This document shows positions 1-9,642 of a stretch of 64,000 nucleotides of DNA, piece by piece (position 1 is the first letter of the stretch; each line of letters opens with the position of its first letter). The notes beneath the pieces are model-generated. The model searched no databases. It saw only the letters and a program-made list of their open reading frames with translations, and was not told where the DNA came from. Position numbers and translations under genes: made by a program. The stretch covers positions 30,587 to 94,586 of the forward strand of contig NZ_JAFREL010000045.1 of NCBI RefSeq assembly GCF_017377655.1. Reading direction: 5' to 3'. Source of the stretch: Candidatus Enterococcus ferrettii. GTDB lineage: Bacteria > Bacillota > Bacilli > Lactobacillales > Enterococcaceae.

Positions 1-1932
1 ATCAACGATAAAGATCAGGCCTTCTTGTCTAAAGAGCTTGCAACTATCATAACAGATGCTCCAGTAGCAATTTCGCTAGAAGATCTGGCCTATTTTGGAA
101 AGGATTTAGACAAGCTGGTAACTTTTTATAAAGATATGGACTTCAAACAATTTTTAAGTAAATTGAATATTGAAGAGGAACCGGTCGAATTGGAAGATAT
201 CATGTATCAAGTTGTCAATGAGTATGATGCTTCCATGTTCTCTCCAGATGCTGGCTTATATGTAGAAATGCTTGAGGATAATTATCATACTGCAGATATT
301 GTTGGTGTAGCTTGGGGAACTAAGAAAAAAGTATATGTGACAGACGATTTAGCTATTTTTGACAATTCTGATTTTAAATTATGGTTAGAAGAATCAAATA
401 GCAAGAAGGTTTACGATGCCAAACGTACCTATGTAGGGTTAAATCGTTACATCGGTAAAACCGAAGGCATAAACTTTGATGTATTATTAGCAGCATATCT
501 TTTAGATACGAACGATAATAGCAATGATATCGCTGGGGTAGCACAGCATTATGGCTATACGGAGATTCAACCAGATGAACAGGTTTACGGAAAAGGTGCT
601 AAAAAGGGTTTGCCAGAAGATGAAGAAGTTTTCTACAATCATTTGGCACGTAAAATCAAAGCAATCAACTATTTAAGTGATCATCTTGGAGAAGAACTTG
701 AAGAAAAGAAACAAGATGAGCTGTTCTATAAGATGGAATTACCGCTGTCGCGTATTTTAGCTGAAATGGAAATTATTGGTATTAAGGTTGATGCTCAACG
801 CTTGCAAAGTATGCGCGGAGAGTTTTCTAAACGTCTTCAGGAAATTGAGCAAAGGATTCATGAAGAAGCAGGCGAAGAATTTAATATCAATTCACCAAAA
901 CAGTTAGGCGTTATCCTATTTGAAAAGATGCACCTTCCTGTGATTAAGAAGACGAAAACGGGTTATTCAACTGCGGTCGATGTTTTAGAGCAATTAAGAG
1001 AACAAGCTCCTATAGTAAATGATATTTTGAATTACCGACAAATTGCTAAGATCCAATCAACCTATGTTGAGGGTCTTTTGAAGGTTATTCAATCAGATAA
1101 CAAAGTGCATACGCGTTATTTGCAAACTTTAACACAAACTGGTCGCTTAAGTTCAGTGGATCCTAATTTACAAAATATTCCTATCCGTTTGGAAGAGGGC
1201 CGGAAAATTCGAGAAGCTTTTGTTCCCAGTGAGAAAAACTGGTTAATTTATTCTTCTGACTATTCTCAAATTGAATTACGGGTGTTGGCTCATATTTCTG
1301 GAGATAAGCATTTGATTGAAGCTTTTAAGGAAGGAATGGACATCCATGCTAGTACTGCAATGCGAATTTTTGGTGTAGAAAAAGATCAAGTGACCCCAAA
1401 TATGCGTCGGGATGCTAAGGCAGTCAATTTTGGTATTGTGTATGGGATTTCTGATTATGGATTGTCTCAAAATTTAGGAATATCTCGGAAAGCAGCTCAG
1501 GAGTATATTGATACTTATTTCGAAAACTATCCGGACGTAAAACGGTATATGGAAGAAAGTGTTCGAGAAGCAAAGGATCTTGGATATTCTGCTACCTTGT
1601 ACAATCGTCGTCGATATCTGCCAGATATTAATTCGCGTAATTTCAATGTTCGATCATTTGCTGAACGAACAGCTATTAATACCCCTATTCAAGGAAGCGC
1701 AGCAGATATATTAAAATTAGCTATGATTGAATTGGATAAACGATTAAAAGAGGAAAAACTACAAGCGAACATGCTGTTACAAGTACATGATGAATTAGTT
1801 TTTGAAGTACCTGAAGCAGAGCTAGAAACATTAGATAAGCTGGTTAAGGAAGTAATGGAAAATACTGTACAGCTGGATGTTCCATTAGTTACTGATAGCA
1901 GTTGGGGAAAAACTTGGTATGAAGCAAAATAA
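1..1932 (+). CDS. polA: DNA polymerase I, 5'-truncated by window edge
   Basis: DNA repair and Okazaki-fragment polymerase. The frame is open from base 1, so the 5' nuclease domain lies outside the window; the visible 643 codons hold the 3'-5' exonuclease-like domain and the whole polymerase domain. Family A motifs are clear: motif A (YSSDYSQIELRVLAH), motif B (RRDAKAVNFGIVYG) and motif C (QVHDELVFE) with catalytic Asp, Lys/Tyr and His-Asp. The exonuclease-like part shows no obvious acidic catalytic set, as is usual in Bacillota PolA. It precedes mutM and coaE, a common Bacillota repair cluster. The TTG at 25 is internal, not the start. Confidence 0.97.
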   Translation: MNDKDQAFLSKELATIITDAPVAISLEDLAYFGKDLDKLVTFYKDMDFKQFLSKLNIEEEPVELEDIMYQVVNEYDASMFSPDAGLYVEMLEDNYHTADIVGVAWGTKKKVYVTDDLAIFDNSDFKLWLEESNSKKVYDAKRTYVGLNRYIGKTEGINFDVLLAAYLLDTNDNSNDIAGVAQHYGYTEIQPDEQVYGKGAKKGLPEDEEVFYNHLARKIKAINYLSDHLGEELEEKKQDELFYKMELPLSRILAEMEIIGIKVDAQRLQSMRGEFSKRLQEIEQRIHEEAGEEFNINSPKQLGVILFEKMHLPVIKKTKTGYSTAVDVLEQLREQAPIVNDILNYRQIAKIQSTYVEGLLKVIQSDNKVHTRYLQTLTQTGRLSSVDPNLQNIPIRLEEGRKIREAFVPSEKNWLIYSSDYSQIELRVLAHISGDKHLIEAFKEGMDIHASTAMRIFGVEKDQVTPNMRRDAKAVNFGIVYGISDYGLSQNLGISRKAAQEYIDTYFENYPDVKRYMEESVREAKDLGYSATLYNRRRYLPDINSRNFNVRSFAERTAINTPIQGSAADILKLAMIELDKRLKEEKLQANMLLQVHDELVFEVPEAELETLDKLVKEVMENTVQLDVPLVTDSSWGKTWYEAK

Positions 1933-1935
1933 CTA

Positions 1936-1960
1936 GAAGCTGGAATTTTTCCAGCTTTTC
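1936..1960 (+). terminator. hairpin between polA and mutM, weak terminator
   Basis: A 9-bp perfect stem (1937-1945 with 1949-1957) with a 3-nt loop is followed by only a short T stretch. It may partly terminate or protect the polA transcript before mutM. Confidence 0.4.
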
Positions 1961-1977
1961 CCTTAGGAGTGAAAAAA

Positions 1978-2808
1978 GTGCCAGAATTACCAGAAGTTGA
2001 AACAGTCCGCCGTGGATTAGTTTCTTTAGTTATAGGAAAAACTATTCGCAGGGTCGATGTTCTTTGGCCCAAAATCATTGAATCCCCAGAAGTTGATCAG
2101 TTTCGAAATGAGTTGGTAGGAGAGACTATTGAAGGTGTTGGCCGTAGAGGTAAATATTTAATTTTTCATTTTACTCATTATGATATGGTATCTCATCTAA
2201 GAATGGAAGGGAAATACGAATTTTTCCCTGAAGCTACAACGTTAGATAAGCATAGTCACATACGTTTCGTTTTTACTGATGATTCTGAATTAATTTACAA
2301 TGATGTGCGTAAATTTGGTCGAATGAGTTTAATGAAAAAAAATACTGGTTTGCAATATAAAGGAATTCAACAGTTAGGCCCTGAGCCTACGAATGAAACA
2401 TTTGATTTAGCAGAGTTTGAGACTCGCTTAAATAAGGCGCATACGATGATTAAGCCCCTGTTGTTGAACCAAAAAATTGTTGCGGGTCTTGGGAACATTT
2501 ATGTAGATGAAGTATTGTGGTTGTCAAAAATACATCCAGAGCAGCCAGCCAATACGCTAACAACTAAAGAAGTTGAAATTTTACATCAAGCGATTATTAC
2601 TGTCATTAATAAGGCAAAAGAAGCAGGTGGGACAACTATCAGAACCTATCTAAATGCTTTAGGGGAAGCCGGACATTTTCAGCAGGAGCTTAATGTATAT
2701 GGACAAACTGGAAAACCTTGCCCGCGTTGTGGGACACCCATAGCTAAAATGAAAGTTGCTCAACGTGGAACCCATTATTGTCCACATTGCCAACAACTGA
2801 AGAGGTGA
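1978..2808 (+). CDS. mutM: formamidopyrimidine-DNA glycosylase
   Basis: Bifunctional glycosylase/AP lyase that removes 8-oxoguanine and FAPy lesions. I place the start at GTG 1978, not the in-frame GTG at 1969, because the product then begins M-PELPEVETVRRGL; Pro2 and Glu3 are the catalytic residues once Met is removed. A TAGGAG ribosome site lies 8 nt upstream. The product is 276 residues, normal for the family. The C-terminus has the zinc finger with four Cys (CPRC..GT..YCPHC) that contacts DNA. It ends 5 nt before coaE, suggesting co-transcription. Confidence 0.95.
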   Translation: MPELPEVETVRRGLVSLVIGKTIRRVDVLWPKIIESPEVDQFRNELVGETIEGVGRRGKYLIFHFTHYDMVSHLRMEGKYEFFPEATTLDKHSHIRFVFTDDSELIYNDVRKFGRMSLMKKNTGLQYKGIQQLGPEPTNETFDLAEFETRLNKAHTMIKPLLLNQKIVAGLGNIYVDEVLWLSKIHPEQPANTLTTKEVEILHQAIITVINKAKEAGGTTIRTYLNALGEAGHFQQELNVYGQTGKPCPRCGTPIAKMKVAQRGTHYCPHCQQLKR

Positions 2809-2813
2809 AAAAA

Positions 2814-3413
2814 ATGAGTTATGTGTTAGGGATTACTGGTGGTATCGCTAGTGGAAAATCGACAGTAGTTAATGTATTTCGCTCAGCTGGATTTCCTATT
2901 GTAGACGGGGATGTAGTGGCTCGTGAAGTTGTCGAGCCAGGTACTCCCGGTCTTTTTGCACTTGTTGAAGCTTTTGGTGAAATGATCATTACACCTAAAG
3001 GAACATTAAATCGAAGAAAATTAGGCAATCTTATTTTTAGGGATGAAGAAGAACGTAAAAAACTTAACCGAACACTTGAACCTTTTATTCGTAATGAAAT
3101 TGATCGGCAGATAGAAGTTGCCAGAAAAAGTAATTCGTTAGTAATTGCTGATATTCCTTTACTTTATGAAGGACATTATGAAAACAAAATGGATGCTATT
3201 GCTGTTGTTTATATCGATCAGGATACTCAATTGAGACGTTTGATGGTTAGAAATCAATTATCAGAAATGGAAGCAATGAACCGAATTAACAGCCAAATGC
3301 CTCTAAATGAAAAAAAGCATCTGGCAGATGTTATTTTTGATAATAGTGGAACTTTAGAGGAAACAGCTGACCAAGTGATAAAATGGTTAAAAAAACAAGC
3401 CTTTATTGAATAA
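2814..3413 (+). CDS. coaE: dephospho-CoA kinase
   Basis: Last step of coenzyme A synthesis: ATP-dependent phosphorylation of the 3'-hydroxyl of dephospho-CoA. The P-loop GITGGIASGKST is at the N-terminus, with the DGD and ADIPLLYE motifs of the family following. The ATG at 2814 is chosen over an upstream in-frame ATG at 2778 lying inside mutM, because it follows an AGAGGTG ribosome site and gives the usual 199-residue length. It lies 5 nt after mutM and belongs to the polA-mutM-coaE cluster. Confidence 0.95.
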   Translation: MSYVLGITGGIASGKSTVVNVFRSAGFPIVDGDVVAREVVEPGTPGLFALVEAFGEMIITPKGTLNRRKLGNLIFRDEEERKKLNRTLEPFIRNEIDRQIEVARKSNSLVIADIPLLYEGHYENKMDAIAVVYIDQDTQLRRLMVRNQLSEMEAMNRINSQMPLNEKKHLADVIFDNSGTLEETADQVIKWLKKQAFIE

Positions 3414-3451
3414 AGATTCGAAAAATGGCATAACAAAGCTTTTTTTAGCCA

Positions 3452-3479
3452 TTAGGATATGATAAACTCGTGTTACAAT
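3452..3479 (+). promoter_or_regulatory. candidate extended -10 promoter for nrdR
   Basis: TACAAT at 3474-3479 is preceded by TG-n (3471-3473), an extended -10. The upstream -35 match (TTAGGA, 3452) is poor. It lies 29 nt before the nrdR start codon. Confidence 0.4.
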
Positions 3480-3507
3480 AAAATACTATCATCTGAGAGG
3501 TGAAAAA

Positions 3508-3996
3508 ATGCGTTGCCCAAGATGTAATCATAATAACTCAAGAGTCATTGATAGTCGTCAAACCGATGATGGACGTGCCATCCGAAGACGCAGAGAATGT
3601 GAAAATTGCGGTTTCCGTTTTACAACTTTTGAACGGATTGAAGCTGCACCGCTTTTAGTTGTTAAGCGTAATGGCGATCGGGAAGAATTTAATCGCGACA
3701 AGATTCTGCGCGGGCTAATTCGTTCGGCCGAAAAACGTCCTGTTGCCATGGAGCAAATGGAACAGATTGTTGATCATGTAGAAAATCGTGTTCGCGGTTT
3801 AGGTGAAAATGAAATATCTACCAGTTTAATCGGTGAATATGTTATGGAATATTTAATGAATGTTGATGAAATTGCATATATTCGTTTTGCCAGTGTTTAT
3901 CGCCAATTTAAGGACATGTCGGTGTTCTTAAAAGAATTACAGGAAATCGTAGATAAAGCCAAATCTGCTGATGGAAAAGAACAGGATTTGTTTTAA
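3508..3996 (+). CDS. nrdR: transcriptional repressor NrdR
   Basis: Zinc-ribbon/ATP-cone repressor of ribonucleotide reductase genes that senses ATP/dATP. The N-terminal zinc ribbon (CPRC at residues 3-6, CENCGFRF at about 31-38) is followed by the ATP-cone ([21 protein letters not shown] onward). The 162-residue length is typical. The ATG follows an AGAGGTG ribosome site. It sits immediately before dnaB-dnaI, the usual Bacillota order linking dNTP supply to replication initiation. No NrdR boxes were seen in this window, so its targets lie elsewhere. Confidence 0.96.
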   Translation: MRCPRCNHNNSRVIDSRQTDDGRAIRRRRECENCGFRFTTFERIEAAPLLVVKRNGDREEFNRDKILRGLIRSAEKRPVAMEQMEQIVDHVENRVRGLGENEISTSLIGEYVMEYLMNVDEIAYIRFASVYRQFKDMSVFLKELQEIVDKAKSADGKEQDLF

Positions 3997-4060
3997 ACTT
4001 TGACAGGAACTGAGGCAATTATCGAACTGATTGTTACTGAATATTTTAGGGGGCTAGTTT

Positions 4061-5389
4061 GTGACATCTGAATTAAGGCCAACGACTATTTACTCCGTCT
4101 ATGGCAGTCCTCTGCTGGATGAGAGCCGCCAGCAAGCACTATTATTTTTATACCAACCGATTATAGGTGCGGAAGCTCTGAGTCTGTATTTAAACCTATC
4201 TAGCGATATTACAGTCGAAGGAAAAAGCCCTGAGTTGATGCATGCTGATTTATTGGCCGCCATAGATAACGGGTTAGCTGCAATGTTGAAAGCCCGTGAA
4301 AAGCTGGAAGGTATCGGCTTGTTAAATACTTTTCAGAAAGAAGATAATGAATTGGGGATGACGCTATTTTATCAATTAATTCCTCCGTTAATGCCTATCG
4401 ATTTTTTTCAGGACGCATTAATGTGTTATTTGTTAATGGAAAAAATTGGTGAACGCCGTTTTCAACGATTAGTTGAACGTTTCCGTCCAAAGGTAGTTCC
4501 AACAGAAGGATTAACCAACATTACAAAACGGTTTCGCGATAGTTATCGATTTGAAGAAACGAGGTTTGCTGCGAATACGGAACTATTTGATGATACCCAT
4601 GATAAATTTATTCAACCAAAAGTAGCAGCTAGTACTTTTGACTGGACCTTCTTCAATCAGCAGCTAGAGAAGTTTAGTTTGACATTAGAGGAAGAAGATC
4701 AAAAAAAAATCGAGGCTTTACATCAAATGTACGGGATTGATGAAATGGAAATGCTGGATTTTGCTGTAAAATCCAGTGAACGAAATCAGATTCAGTTAAC
4801 TTTTTTAAGAAATTTAATTGTAAAAAGCAAACAAATAAAATCCGTAGACGGTGAGACAGAAGTACAATTAGCTGATAATCGAAATTTATCAGGAGAATTT
4901 TCAAAGGCCGAACAGGAAATAATCCGTCAAAGTGAAAGGATACCACCAATCAAATATCTGCAGGCAATTAAAAAGCAAAAGGGTGGGTACGAAACTAATC
5001 AAGAAATTCGCTTGATTGAAGATTTGCTGAGTCGTCACTTATTTCCAAATAGTGTAGTGAATATACTAATTAACTACATATTAGTGATTCAGAATCAGGC
5101 AGTAATTAATCAAAACTATCTGAATGCAATCGCTAATGATTGGGCTCAAAGGAAGATTCAACGACCGGAAGAAGCCATTGTACATGTTCGTCAAGCGGAC
5201 CAAAAGCTGGTCAAGAAAAAGACCACCAATCGCCGTAATAATGCTGCTGGTCGGAAGACACAAGGTAGAAAAGAAATTCTGCCGTCGCACATTAAAGAAC
5301 CACCAAAAGAGAAGAAGATTAGTCCAGAAAAAGAGGCCGAGTTGAATCGCAAGCTGGCGGAATATCTGAACAAAGAGGGTGAGAGCTGA
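4061..5389 (+). CDS. dnaB: replication initiation and membrane attachment protein DnaB
   Basis: Bacillota primosome protein that acts with DnaD and DnaI to load the replicative helicase at the origin; it is not the E. coli DnaB helicase. The GTG start follows AGGGGG with 7-nt spacing. The 442-residue product has the two-part organisation of the family (N-terminal oligomerisation part, then a DnaB/DnaD-type C-terminal part) and a Lys/Arg-rich tail (about 385-435), likely DNA-binding. Its TGA overlaps the dnaI ATG by one base, so the two are translationally coupled. Confidence 0.92.
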   Translation: MTSELRPTTIYSVYGSPLLDESRQQALLFLYQPIIGAEALSLYLNLSSDITVEGKSPELMHADLLAAIDNGLAAMLKAREKLEGIGLLNTFQKEDNELGMTLFYQLIPPLMPIDFFQDALMCYLLMEKIGERRFQRLVERFRPKVVPTEGLTNITKRFRDSYRFEETRFAANTELFDDTHDKFIQPKVAASTFDWTFFNQQLEKFSLTLEEEDQKKIEALHQMYGIDEMEMLDFAVKSSERNQIQLTFLRNLIVKSKQIKSVDGETEVQLADNRNLSGEFSKAEQEIIRQSERIPPIKYLQAIKKQKGGYETNQEIRLIEDLLSRHLFPNSVVNILINYILVIQNQAVINQNYLNAIANDWAQRKIQRPEEAIVHVRQADQKLVKKKTTNRRNNAAGRKTQGRKEILPSHIKEPPKEKKISPEKEAELNRKLAEYLNKEGES

Positions 5390-6315
5390 TGGAAGATGTA
5401 GGCAAAGAACTGAATCGAATTATTAAGTCACGCGGAGTAGATGGCAGGTACCAGCAGATGATGCAGGAAGTACTTCAAGATTCCGATGTACGTGATTTTA
5501 TAGAGCAACATAAGGCAAAATTGACACAAGAAGATATCGAGAAATCCTTTGCCAAGCTGTACGAATTTGTTCAAGAAAAGAAAAAATTTTTGGCAGATGA
5601 TCCTACTATGATCGCTCCTGGATATGAACCTAAATTAACGCTTAATTTTCATTTTATTGATGTAACCTATGTTCCTACTGATGAATTATTGATGCGCAAA
5701 AAAGAAGAAGAAATTCGCAATCGAATTAATTCGGTTGATATGCCTAAAGATATTCGTCAGGCATCGATTCGGACCTTTGAAGTGACTTCTGGTCGAAGTG
5801 AAGCATTAGAAGCTTCTTTAGATTTCATAAACCAATATAATGCTGCTCCAAAGGATTTTCATAAAGCATTATATTTAGTAGGAGATTTTGGAGTTGGAAA
5901 AACTTACTTGCTAGGAGCCATGGCCCATGAGCTAGCAGTAAAAGGGTATGAGACAACATTAGTTCATTTTCCTACTTTTGCTGGTGAAATGAAACAAGCG
6001 ATTTCTACAGATAAAGTTGGACCGAAATTAGACAGCGTTAAGCGGGCTCCAATTTTAATGATCGATGATATTGGAGCCGACTCAATGAGTGCTTGGATTC
6101 GAGACGATGTTTTAGGAGTCATCCTTCAATATCGTATGCAAGAACAACTGCCTACTTTCTTTTCATCAAATTTTGACATGATACAACTGGAGGAGCATCT
6201 ATCTGTGACGCAGCGGGGAGATGAAGAACCATTGAAGGCGAAACGAATTATGGAGCGTATTCGTTATTTAAGTCGTGAGATTTGGATGATCGGTGAAAAT
6301 CGTCGAAATGGCTAA
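5389..6315 (+). CDS. dnaI: primosomal helicase loader DnaI
   Basis: AAA+ ATPase that opens and loads the hexameric replicative helicase. The C-terminal half has Walker A (GDFGVGKTYLL, about residues 164-174) and Walker B (ILMIDDIGAD). The N-terminal helicase-interaction part contains no cysteine, whereas the B. subtilis protein binds zinc there through Cys/His ligands; the fold must be held together differently here. It overlaps dnaB by one base and is followed by a strong terminator, closing the nrdR-dnaB-dnaI unit. Length 308 is normal. Confidence 0.93.
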   Translation: MEDVGKELNRIIKSRGVDGRYQQMMQEVLQDSDVRDFIEQHKAKLTQEDIEKSFAKLYEFVQEKKKFLADDPTMIAPGYEPKLTLNFHFIDVTYVPTDELLMRKKEEEIRNRINSVDMPKDIRQASIRTFEVTSGRSEALEASLDFINQYNAAPKDFHKALYLVGDFGVGKTYLLGAMAHELAVKGYETTLVHFPTFAGEMKQAISTDKVGPKLDSVKRAPILMIDDIGADSMSAWIRDDVLGVILQYRMQEQLPTFFSSNFDMIQLEEHLSVTQRGDEEPLKAKRIMERIRYLSREIWMIGENRRNG

Positions 6316-6344
6316 AAAAAGAATTTACTGAGAAGAAACAAAAT

Positions 6345-6394
6345 ACCTCATTAAAAAGCGAAGTTGACTCGCCTTTTTTTGAGGTTCTTTTTTT
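6345..6394 (+). terminator. Rho-independent terminator after dnaI
   Basis: A long hairpin (ACCTCA at 6345-6350 paired with TGAGGT at 6380-6385, inner A-rich/T-rich arms and GGCGAG-type pairing) is followed by a T tract at 6386-6394. Confidence 0.8.
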
Positions 6395-6400
6395 GATGAG

Positions 6401-6409
6401 TGCTATAAT
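6401..6409 (+). promoter_or_regulatory. extended -10 promoter for trmK
   Basis: TGC directly precedes a perfect TATAAT (6404-6409). Transcription should begin near 6416, after the in-frame ATG at 6412, which supports the ATG at 6430 as the real trmK start. Confidence 0.6.
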
Positions 6410-6429
6410 CAATGATAGGAAGTGACGAA

Positions 6430-7140
6430 ATGAATGCTAATGAATTATCGCTACGTTTACAAGTAGTGGCTAATTATGTGCCAAAAAAAGCTCGACTAGC
6501 GGATATTGGTTCCGACCACGCGTATTTACCTGTAGCTTTAGTGCGGAATGAAAGAATTCAGTATGCGATTGCTGGTGAGGTGGTTCAAGGTCCGTATGAA
6601 GCAGCAAGAAAACAAGTATCTAAAAATGGATTAGAGCAGTTTATTGAGATACGCTTAGGTGATGGAATGGAAGTTGTTTTTCTAGAAGATAACATCGAAG
6701 CCGTCACAATTTGTGGAATGGGCGGTGTTTTGATACGAGATATTTTAGAGCGCGGAAAAAGGATGCATCGCTTTTCAGGCAAAGAAAGATTGATTTTGCA
6801 GCCTAATGTTGGTGAAAAACAATTGAGAGAGTGGTTAGCAGCAGAGGGCTACACAATTATTGCTGAGACAATTCTAGAAGATCATCACAAGATCTATGAA
6901 GTGATGGTAGCTGAAAAACTAGATTCAACTGCGAGTTACACGCAACATGAATTACTTTTTGGACCACATTTATTGCAGGAGCGGTCAACTGTTTTCTTGA
7001 AGAAATGGCAGCATCAGCTTGGAAAATTAGAAAAGGTTCGTGCCAATTTAGCCAAAAGCGATCAGCAGCTTGAGGATAAAATTATTCAAGTTGAGCGGGA
7101 GATTCAATGGATCAAGGAGGCTTTAGATGAAAGCAAGTAA
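6430..7140 (+). CDS. trmK: tRNA (adenine(22)-N1)-methyltransferase
   Basis: SAM-dependent enzyme that methylates A22 of tRNA in Gram-positive bacteria. The Rossmann SAM-binding motif (LADIGSDHAYLP, near residue 23) and the ICGMGG motif are characteristic of TrmK. The ATG at 6430 is chosen because AGGAAG (6417-6422) sits 7 nt upstream and the promoter start point makes the upstream ATG unusable. The C-terminal third is a long charged helical region, as in the family. The stop overlaps the next gene by 14 nt, a standard pairing of trmK with a Nif3-family gene. Confidence 0.92.
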   Translation: MNANELSLRLQVVANYVPKKARLADIGSDHAYLPVALVRNERIQYAIAGEVVQGPYEAARKQVSKNGLEQFIEIRLGDGMEVVFLEDNIEAVTICGMGGVLIRDILERGKRMHRFSGKERLILQPNVGEKQLREWLAAEGYTIIAETILEDHHKIYEVMVAEKLDSTASYTQHELLFGPHLLQERSTVFLKKWQHQLGKLEKVRANLAKSDQQLEDKIIQVEREIQWIKEALDESK

Positions 7141-8242
7141 ATTTATTGAGCGTTTCAAACAGTATTGTCCCGAATGGTTAATAGAAGATGGGGATCCTGT
7201 CGGGCTGCACATTGGTACTTTAAACAAAGATATCCAAAGAGTCATGATGAGTTTAGATGTTCGTCCAGCAGTAGTAGCAGAAGCGATTGAAAAAAAGATT
7301 GATTTGCTGATTGTTAAACATCCGCCTATTTTTCGCCCTATTGATCGTTTGACGACGGATGACTTTCAAACAAAAATGTATGTAGATTTGTTAAAGCATG
7401 ATATTGCTGTCTATGCTGCACATACGAACATGGACATTATTCCTAATGGTTTAAACGACTGGTTCTGTGAATTGCTAGAGGTTAAAAATACTACTTATTT
7501 AGTGGAGAGTCAGTCGATTCCTCTAAAAAAGTTAGCCGTTTATGTACCAATGGACTATAGTAAAGCGATGCGAACAGCGTTAGCCGAAGCAGGAGCTGGC
7601 AAGCAAGGTAATTATGAAGCTACCTCCTATACACTCTCAGGAACTGGACGCTTTACTCCAGTTGGTGAGGCAAATCCGACAATTGGTGAATTGAATCGAC
7701 AGGAACAGGTTCAGGAAAGTAAAATCGAGGTTATTTTTCCAGCTACTTTAGAAGAGCAGGTAGTGGAAGCAATGCTGACAGCTCACCCCTATGAAGAGCC
7801 AGCATACGATATTTATCAGCTAGATAATCCACCGTTAAAATATGGGATTGGCCGTGTAGGCACTTTAGCTGCGCCCCTAACAACCGAAGAATTTATTCAG
7901 CAAGTAAAGAAGGTTTTTAATTTGGATGGGCTAAGAGTAGTTTATCCGAAACAACCAAAAGCTACCGTTCAACGAGTAGCTATCTGTGGCGGAAGCGCTG
8001 AAAAATTTTATAAGGATGCTCTTTTTCAGCAGGCTGATGTATACATTACTGGAGATGTCTATTATCATACCGCTCATGATATGCAAGAATCAGGTATGTT
8101 GGTTATTGATCCTGGGCACTATATTGAAGCTTTGTGCAAGAGAAAAATGGTCGAACTATTTAATCAATGGAAAGACGAAGAGGATTGGGATGTTTCATTC
8201 TATGTCTCAGAAGTCTCAACCAATCCTTTTTCTTTTAAATAA
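7127..8242 (+). CDS. Nif3-like dinuclear metal centre protein (YqfO type)
   Basis: Member of the NIF3/DUF34 family, hexameric proteins with a dinuclear metal site. Metal-ligand motifs are visible: LLIVKHPPIF, AAHTNMD and the C-terminal DPGHYIEAL. The 371-residue length includes the inserted PII-like/CutA-like middle domain (about 135-240, with AHPYEEPAYDIY) found in the B. subtilis YqfO form. A GGAGG ribosome site lies inside trmK, and the genes overlap by 14 nt. The family's reaction is not firmly established; roles in GTP cyclohydrolase regulation or metallochaperone activity have been proposed. Confidence 0.9.
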   Translation: MKASKFIERFKQYCPEWLIEDGDPVGLHIGTLNKDIQRVMMSLDVRPAVVAEAIEKKIDLLIVKHPPIFRPIDRLTTDDFQTKMYVDLLKHDIAVYAAHTNMDIIPNGLNDWFCELLEVKNTTYLVESQSIPLKKLAVYVPMDYSKAMRTALAEAGAGKQGNYEATSYTLSGTGRFTPVGEANPTIGELNRQEQVQESKIEVIFPATLEEQVVEAMLTAHPYEEPAYDIYQLDNPPLKYGIGRVGTLAAPLTTEEFIQQVKKVFNLDGLRVVYPKQPKATVQRVAICGGSAEKFYKDALFQQADVYITGDVYYHTAHDMQESGMLVIDPGHYIEALCKRKMVELFNQWKDEEDWDVSFYVSEVSTNPFSFK

Positions 8243-8264
8243 TATATAAGAGGAGAGAAGCAGT

Positions 8265-9494
8265 ATGTACGAAAATTTATTACCTCGTTTCCTACGCTAT
8301 GTAAAAACAGAAACTCGTTCTGATGCGACAAGTACCACCACTCCAACTACTCAAACTCAGGTAGCTTTCGCTCATGAGTTGATGAAGGAGTTAGAAGAAA
8401 TAGGGATGCAGGATATTCTTTACAATGAAAGTAACGGATATGTCATCGCAACTTTGCCAAGTAATATCGACAAAAAGGTACGTAAGATTGGTTTTATTGC
8501 TCACATGGACACTGCTGATTTCAATGCTGAGGGTGTGAATCCACAAATCATAGAAAACTATGATGGTGAGTCGACGATTAAATTGGACAAAAATGGAAAG
8601 TATACGTTAAATACAAAAGATTTTCCTAACTTGAAAAATTATAAAGATCAAACGTTGATTACTACGGATGGTTCAACTCTTTTAGGAGCAGATGATAAAT
8701 CTGGAATTGCTGAAATTATGACAGCGATGGAATATTTGATCAAGCATCCTGAAATCAAACACGGAGAAATTCGTATTGGTTTTGGTCCGGATGAAGAAAT
8801 AGGCATTGGAGCAGATAAATTTGATGTTAAACAATTTAATACAGATTTTGCTTATACTATGGATGGCGGTCCTTTGGGTGAACTTCAATATGAAACTTTC
8901 AGCGCAGCTCAAGCGACTATCACATTAGTAGGTAAGAACGTCCATCCAGGTACAGCTAAAAATACCATGATTAATGCTTTACAATTAGCTATTGATTTCC
9001 ATAATCAGTTGCCAGAAGCAGATCGACCAGAAAAAACTGAAGGTCGTGAAGGATTTTATCACTTATTAGCTTTGGATGGAAATGTTGAAGAAGCAAAAAT
9101 GACATATATCATTCGCGATCATGATCGTGAAAGATTTGAAGCTCGCAAAACGCAAATCTTGGCTATTCAAAAAGAAATGAACCAGCAATTTGATGTGGAA
9201 CGTGTTGTAGTTGATATGTATGATCAATATTACAACATGGGCGAAATTATCGAAAAGGACATGACAGTCATTGAATTGGCTAAACAAGCTATGGAAGAAG
9301 TTAATATTACTCCTGTAATTGAACCAATTCGTGGGGGAACAGATGGGTCGAAGATCTCCTTCTTAGGAATAGCTACTCCTAATATTTTTGCCGGTGGCGA
9401 AAATATGCACGGACGTTTTGAGTTTGTCTCCTTGCAAACGATGGAAAAAGCAGTCGATGTCATCGTCAAAATTATTGAAAACAATGGAAAATAA
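8265..9494 (+). CDS. pepT: peptidase T (tripeptidase)
   Basis: Cytosolic M20-family zinc aminotripeptidase that takes the N-terminal residue from tripeptides. Metal and catalytic motifs are present: [11 protein letters not shown] (His, Asp), [13 protein letters not shown] (bridging Asp), [13 protein letters not shown] (Glu-Glu), MDGGPLGE and a late His in [10 protein letters not shown]. Length 409 matches the family. AGGAGAG precedes the ATG by 7 nt, and a strong terminator follows, so it is probably last in a trmK-nif3-pepT unit or singly expressed. Confidence 0.95.
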   Translation: MYENLLPRFLRYVKTETRSDATSTTTPTTQTQVAFAHELMKELEEIGMQDILYNESNGYVIATLPSNIDKKVRKIGFIAHMDTADFNAEGVNPQIIENYDGESTIKLDKNGKYTLNTKDFPNLKNYKDQTLITTDGSTLLGADDKSGIAEIMTAMEYLIKHPEIKHGEIRIGFGPDEEIGIGADKFDVKQFNTDFAYTMDGGPLGELQYETFSAAQATITLVGKNVHPGTAKNTMINALQLAIDFHNQLPEADRPEKTEGREGFYHLLALDGNVEEAKMTYIIRDHDRERFEARKTQILAIQKEMNQQFDVERVVVDMYDQYYNMGEIIEKDMTVIELAKQAMEEVNITPVIEPIRGGTDGSKISFLGIATPNIFAGGENMHGRFEFVSLQTMEKAVDVIVKIIENNGK

Positions 9495-9506
9495 TTAAGT
9501 ACAACG

Positions 9507-9572
9507 AACAAACTTTTTATGTGAAAATCCCAATTTACTCTTGAGGATTTTGCGTAAAAAGTTTGTTTTTTT
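9507..9572 (+). terminator. Rho-independent terminator after pepT
   Basis: AACAAACTTTTTA at 9507-9519 pairs with TAAAAAGTTTG at about 9555-9565 and an inner GAAAATCC/GGATTTT stem; a T run follows. Confidence 0.85.
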
Positions 9573-9642
9573 AGACTTGTTTTTTTGCTCCAGAATAAAT
9601 AGTATGATAGGCTAGTACAAAATAGATGAATGAGGGTCCCAA

